64,000 nucleotides of DNA, from the NCBI RefSeq assembly GCF_000013085.1, contig NC_007643.1:1163001-1227000 (forward strand). Reading direction: 5' to 3'. Shown here piece after piece: positions 63,067-64,000 of this stretch (its first letter is position 1; each line of letters opens with the position of its first letter). The DNA is from Rhodospirillum rubrum ATCC 11170 (GTDB lineage: Bacteria > Pseudomonadota > Alphaproteobacteria > Rhodospirillales > Rhodospirillaceae). Position numbers and translations under genes: made by a program. The notes below the pieces were generated by a model that was not told the DNA's origin, made no database searches, and worked only from the letters and a program-made list of their open reading frames with translations.

Positions 63067-64000
63067 CTAGGCGAAGGCCTCGCCTAGGCTGACTCTCAAA
63101 GAGTCGGGCCTGTTCCACTGGCGGGCCCAGGGGAAAATGTCTTCGCCCGGCATGGGGCGGGCAATGCCGAAGCCTTGGGCGAAATCGCACCCATAGCGGC
63201 CAAGGGCGGCGCAATGGGCCAAGGTCTCGGCGCCTTCGGCGACCACCTTGCGCCCCAGGGCATGGGACATGGCGACGATGCTCTGCACCATGGCCTGATC
63301 CTGGGCGTTTTCAAGAATATCGGTGACGAAGGACCGGTCGATCTTCAAATGGGTCACCGGGAGCCGGCGGAAATAGGTGAGCGACGAATAGCCCGTGCCG
63401 AAATCATCAAGGGCGAAATCCACGCCGAAGCGCTTGCAGTCCCACATCTTTTCCGAAATCGCCGCAAGGTCGCGCATGGCGGTGGTCTCGACGATCTCAA
63501 GGGTCACCTCTTCGGGGTGGACCGCGGGAAACTCGGCGAGAATGGCGGCGAAGCGCGCGACGAAGCTGTCTTGCTGAAGGTGGTAGCCGAAAAGATTGAC
63601 CCCGACGGTGAGGCTCAGCCCCATGTCCTGCCAGCGTTCCTTTTGTCGCAGGGCCTCGCGCAAGATCCATTCGCCGAGCGGAACCGTTAAATCGGTGTCC
63701 TCGATGTCGGGAAGAAAGGCGCCGGGCAACAGCAGGCCGCGCTCGGGGTGGCGCCAGCGGATCAAGGCTTCCACTCCGGAGAAGACGCCGCTGACAAGGT
63801 CGATGGTCGGCTGATAGTGAAGCTGGAATTCATTTGCTTCAAGCGCGGCGACCATGCGGTTATAATAGGTCTGGCGCTCCTTGTGGAGGCGGTCCTTTTC
63901 CGCATCGAAGTAATGGATGCGGTTGCGGCCCTGACGCTTGGCCTCGTACATCGCCTGATCGGCATGGCGGATAAGGGCGTCGGCCTCCTGCTCGGCGTCG
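63067..64000 (-). CDS. GGDEF/EAL protein, C-terminal part (continues beyond the window)
   Basis: The visible 310 residues begin with the last helix of a GGDEF domain (ADALIRHADQAMYEAKRQGRNRIHYFD) and then a full EAL domain: EALIRWRHPERGLLLPGAF, EVTLEIVETTAMRD, DFALDDFGTGYSSLTYFRRLPVTHLKIDRSF and VVAEGAETLAHCAALGRYGCDFAQGFGIARPM. The catalytic Glu, Asp and Lys motifs are intact, so c-di-GMP phosphodiesterase activity is expected. The start, any sensor domain and the cyclase signature lie beyond 64000. Confidence 0.92.
   Translation of the reverse strand, partial: DAEQEADALIRHADQAMYEAKRQGRNRIHYFDAEKDRLHKERQTYYNRMVAALEANEFQLHYQPTIDLVSGVFSGVEALIRWRHPERGLLLPGAFLPDIEDTDLTVPLGEWILREALRQKERWQDMGLSLTVGVNLFGYHLQQDSFVARFAAILAEFPAVHPEEVTLEIVETTAMRDLAAISEKMWDCKRFGVDFALDDFGTGYSSLTYFRRLPVTHLKIDRSFVTDILENAQDQAMVQSIVAMSHALGRKVVAEGAETLAHCAALGRYGCDFAQGFGIARPMPGEDIFPWARQWNRPDSLRVSLGEAFA

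Overview
The window is high-GC alphaproteobacterial DNA that I attribute to the purple non-sulfur bacterium Rhodospirillum rubrum or a very close relative. The main reasons are a cytochrome c2 whose mature sequence matches the R. rubrum protein as I remember it, the draT-draG-draB cluster divergent from nifHDK, and an oxygen-sensitive type of NifA. No rRNA, tRNA or CRISPR array was recognised.

Layout. 1-12127: end of an antitoxin gene, then a MarR regulator and a solute-uptake operon (dipeptide-type ABC transporter, amidase, M20 amidohydrolase), a diguanylate cyclase, a small NTPase and a glutathione transferase. 12151-17005: a glycine-zipper lipoprotein, a BMP-type binding protein translationally coupled to a GGDEF/EAL sensor, and a TRIC-type channel. 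17230-24254: nitrogen-fixation cluster A, with an ACT-domain protein, nifA, and the nifB operon (nifB, ferredoxin, LRV FeS protein, nifZ, nifT, a degenerate SIR2-like protein, DUF2442), driven by a textbook NifA/IHF/sigma-54 promoter. 24335-30007: a double hairpin, the aapJQMP amino-acid transporter and a polyprenyl glycosyltransferase. 30230-31330: an AT-richer acyltransferase. 31391-38040: nitrogen-fixation cluster B, with draB-draG-draT on the minus strand and nifHDK on the plus strand, separated by a control region with two NifA sites 30 bp apart. 38234-46260: an ABC-F ATPase, a small secreted protein, potFGHI and a PuuB-like oxidase. 46394-49210: cytochrome c2, rpoH and a secreted protein. 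49409-50660: a phage-type repressor switch with four matching operator half-sites. 50848-54887: RlpA, a 25-bp minisatellite, and a MerR/P-type ATPase zinc or cadmium efflux pair. 54884-59679: AraC regulator, ethanolamine permease and EutCB. 59921-64000: a YciF-like protein, a degenerate PAS histidine kinase and the end of a GGDEF/EAL protein.

How it fits together. NifA with sigma-54 switches on nifB (cofactor synthesis) and nifHDK (nitrogenase). DraT and DraG reversibly ADP-ribosylate NifH in response to ammonium and energy status. Amino-acid (Aap), polyamine (Pot/PuuB) and ethanolamine (Eat/EutBC) scavenging genes lie around the fixation genes, so the region as a whole is weighted towards nitrogen acquisition.

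The observations most worth following are the degenerate SIR2-like protein inside the nifB operon, a minisatellite that appears to have grown out of the merR 3' end, the repressor switch with regularly spaced operators, the kinase lacking its phospho-acceptor histidine, and the BMP/c-di-GMP sensor pair. All functional calls come from motifs read by eye. No database search was possible.
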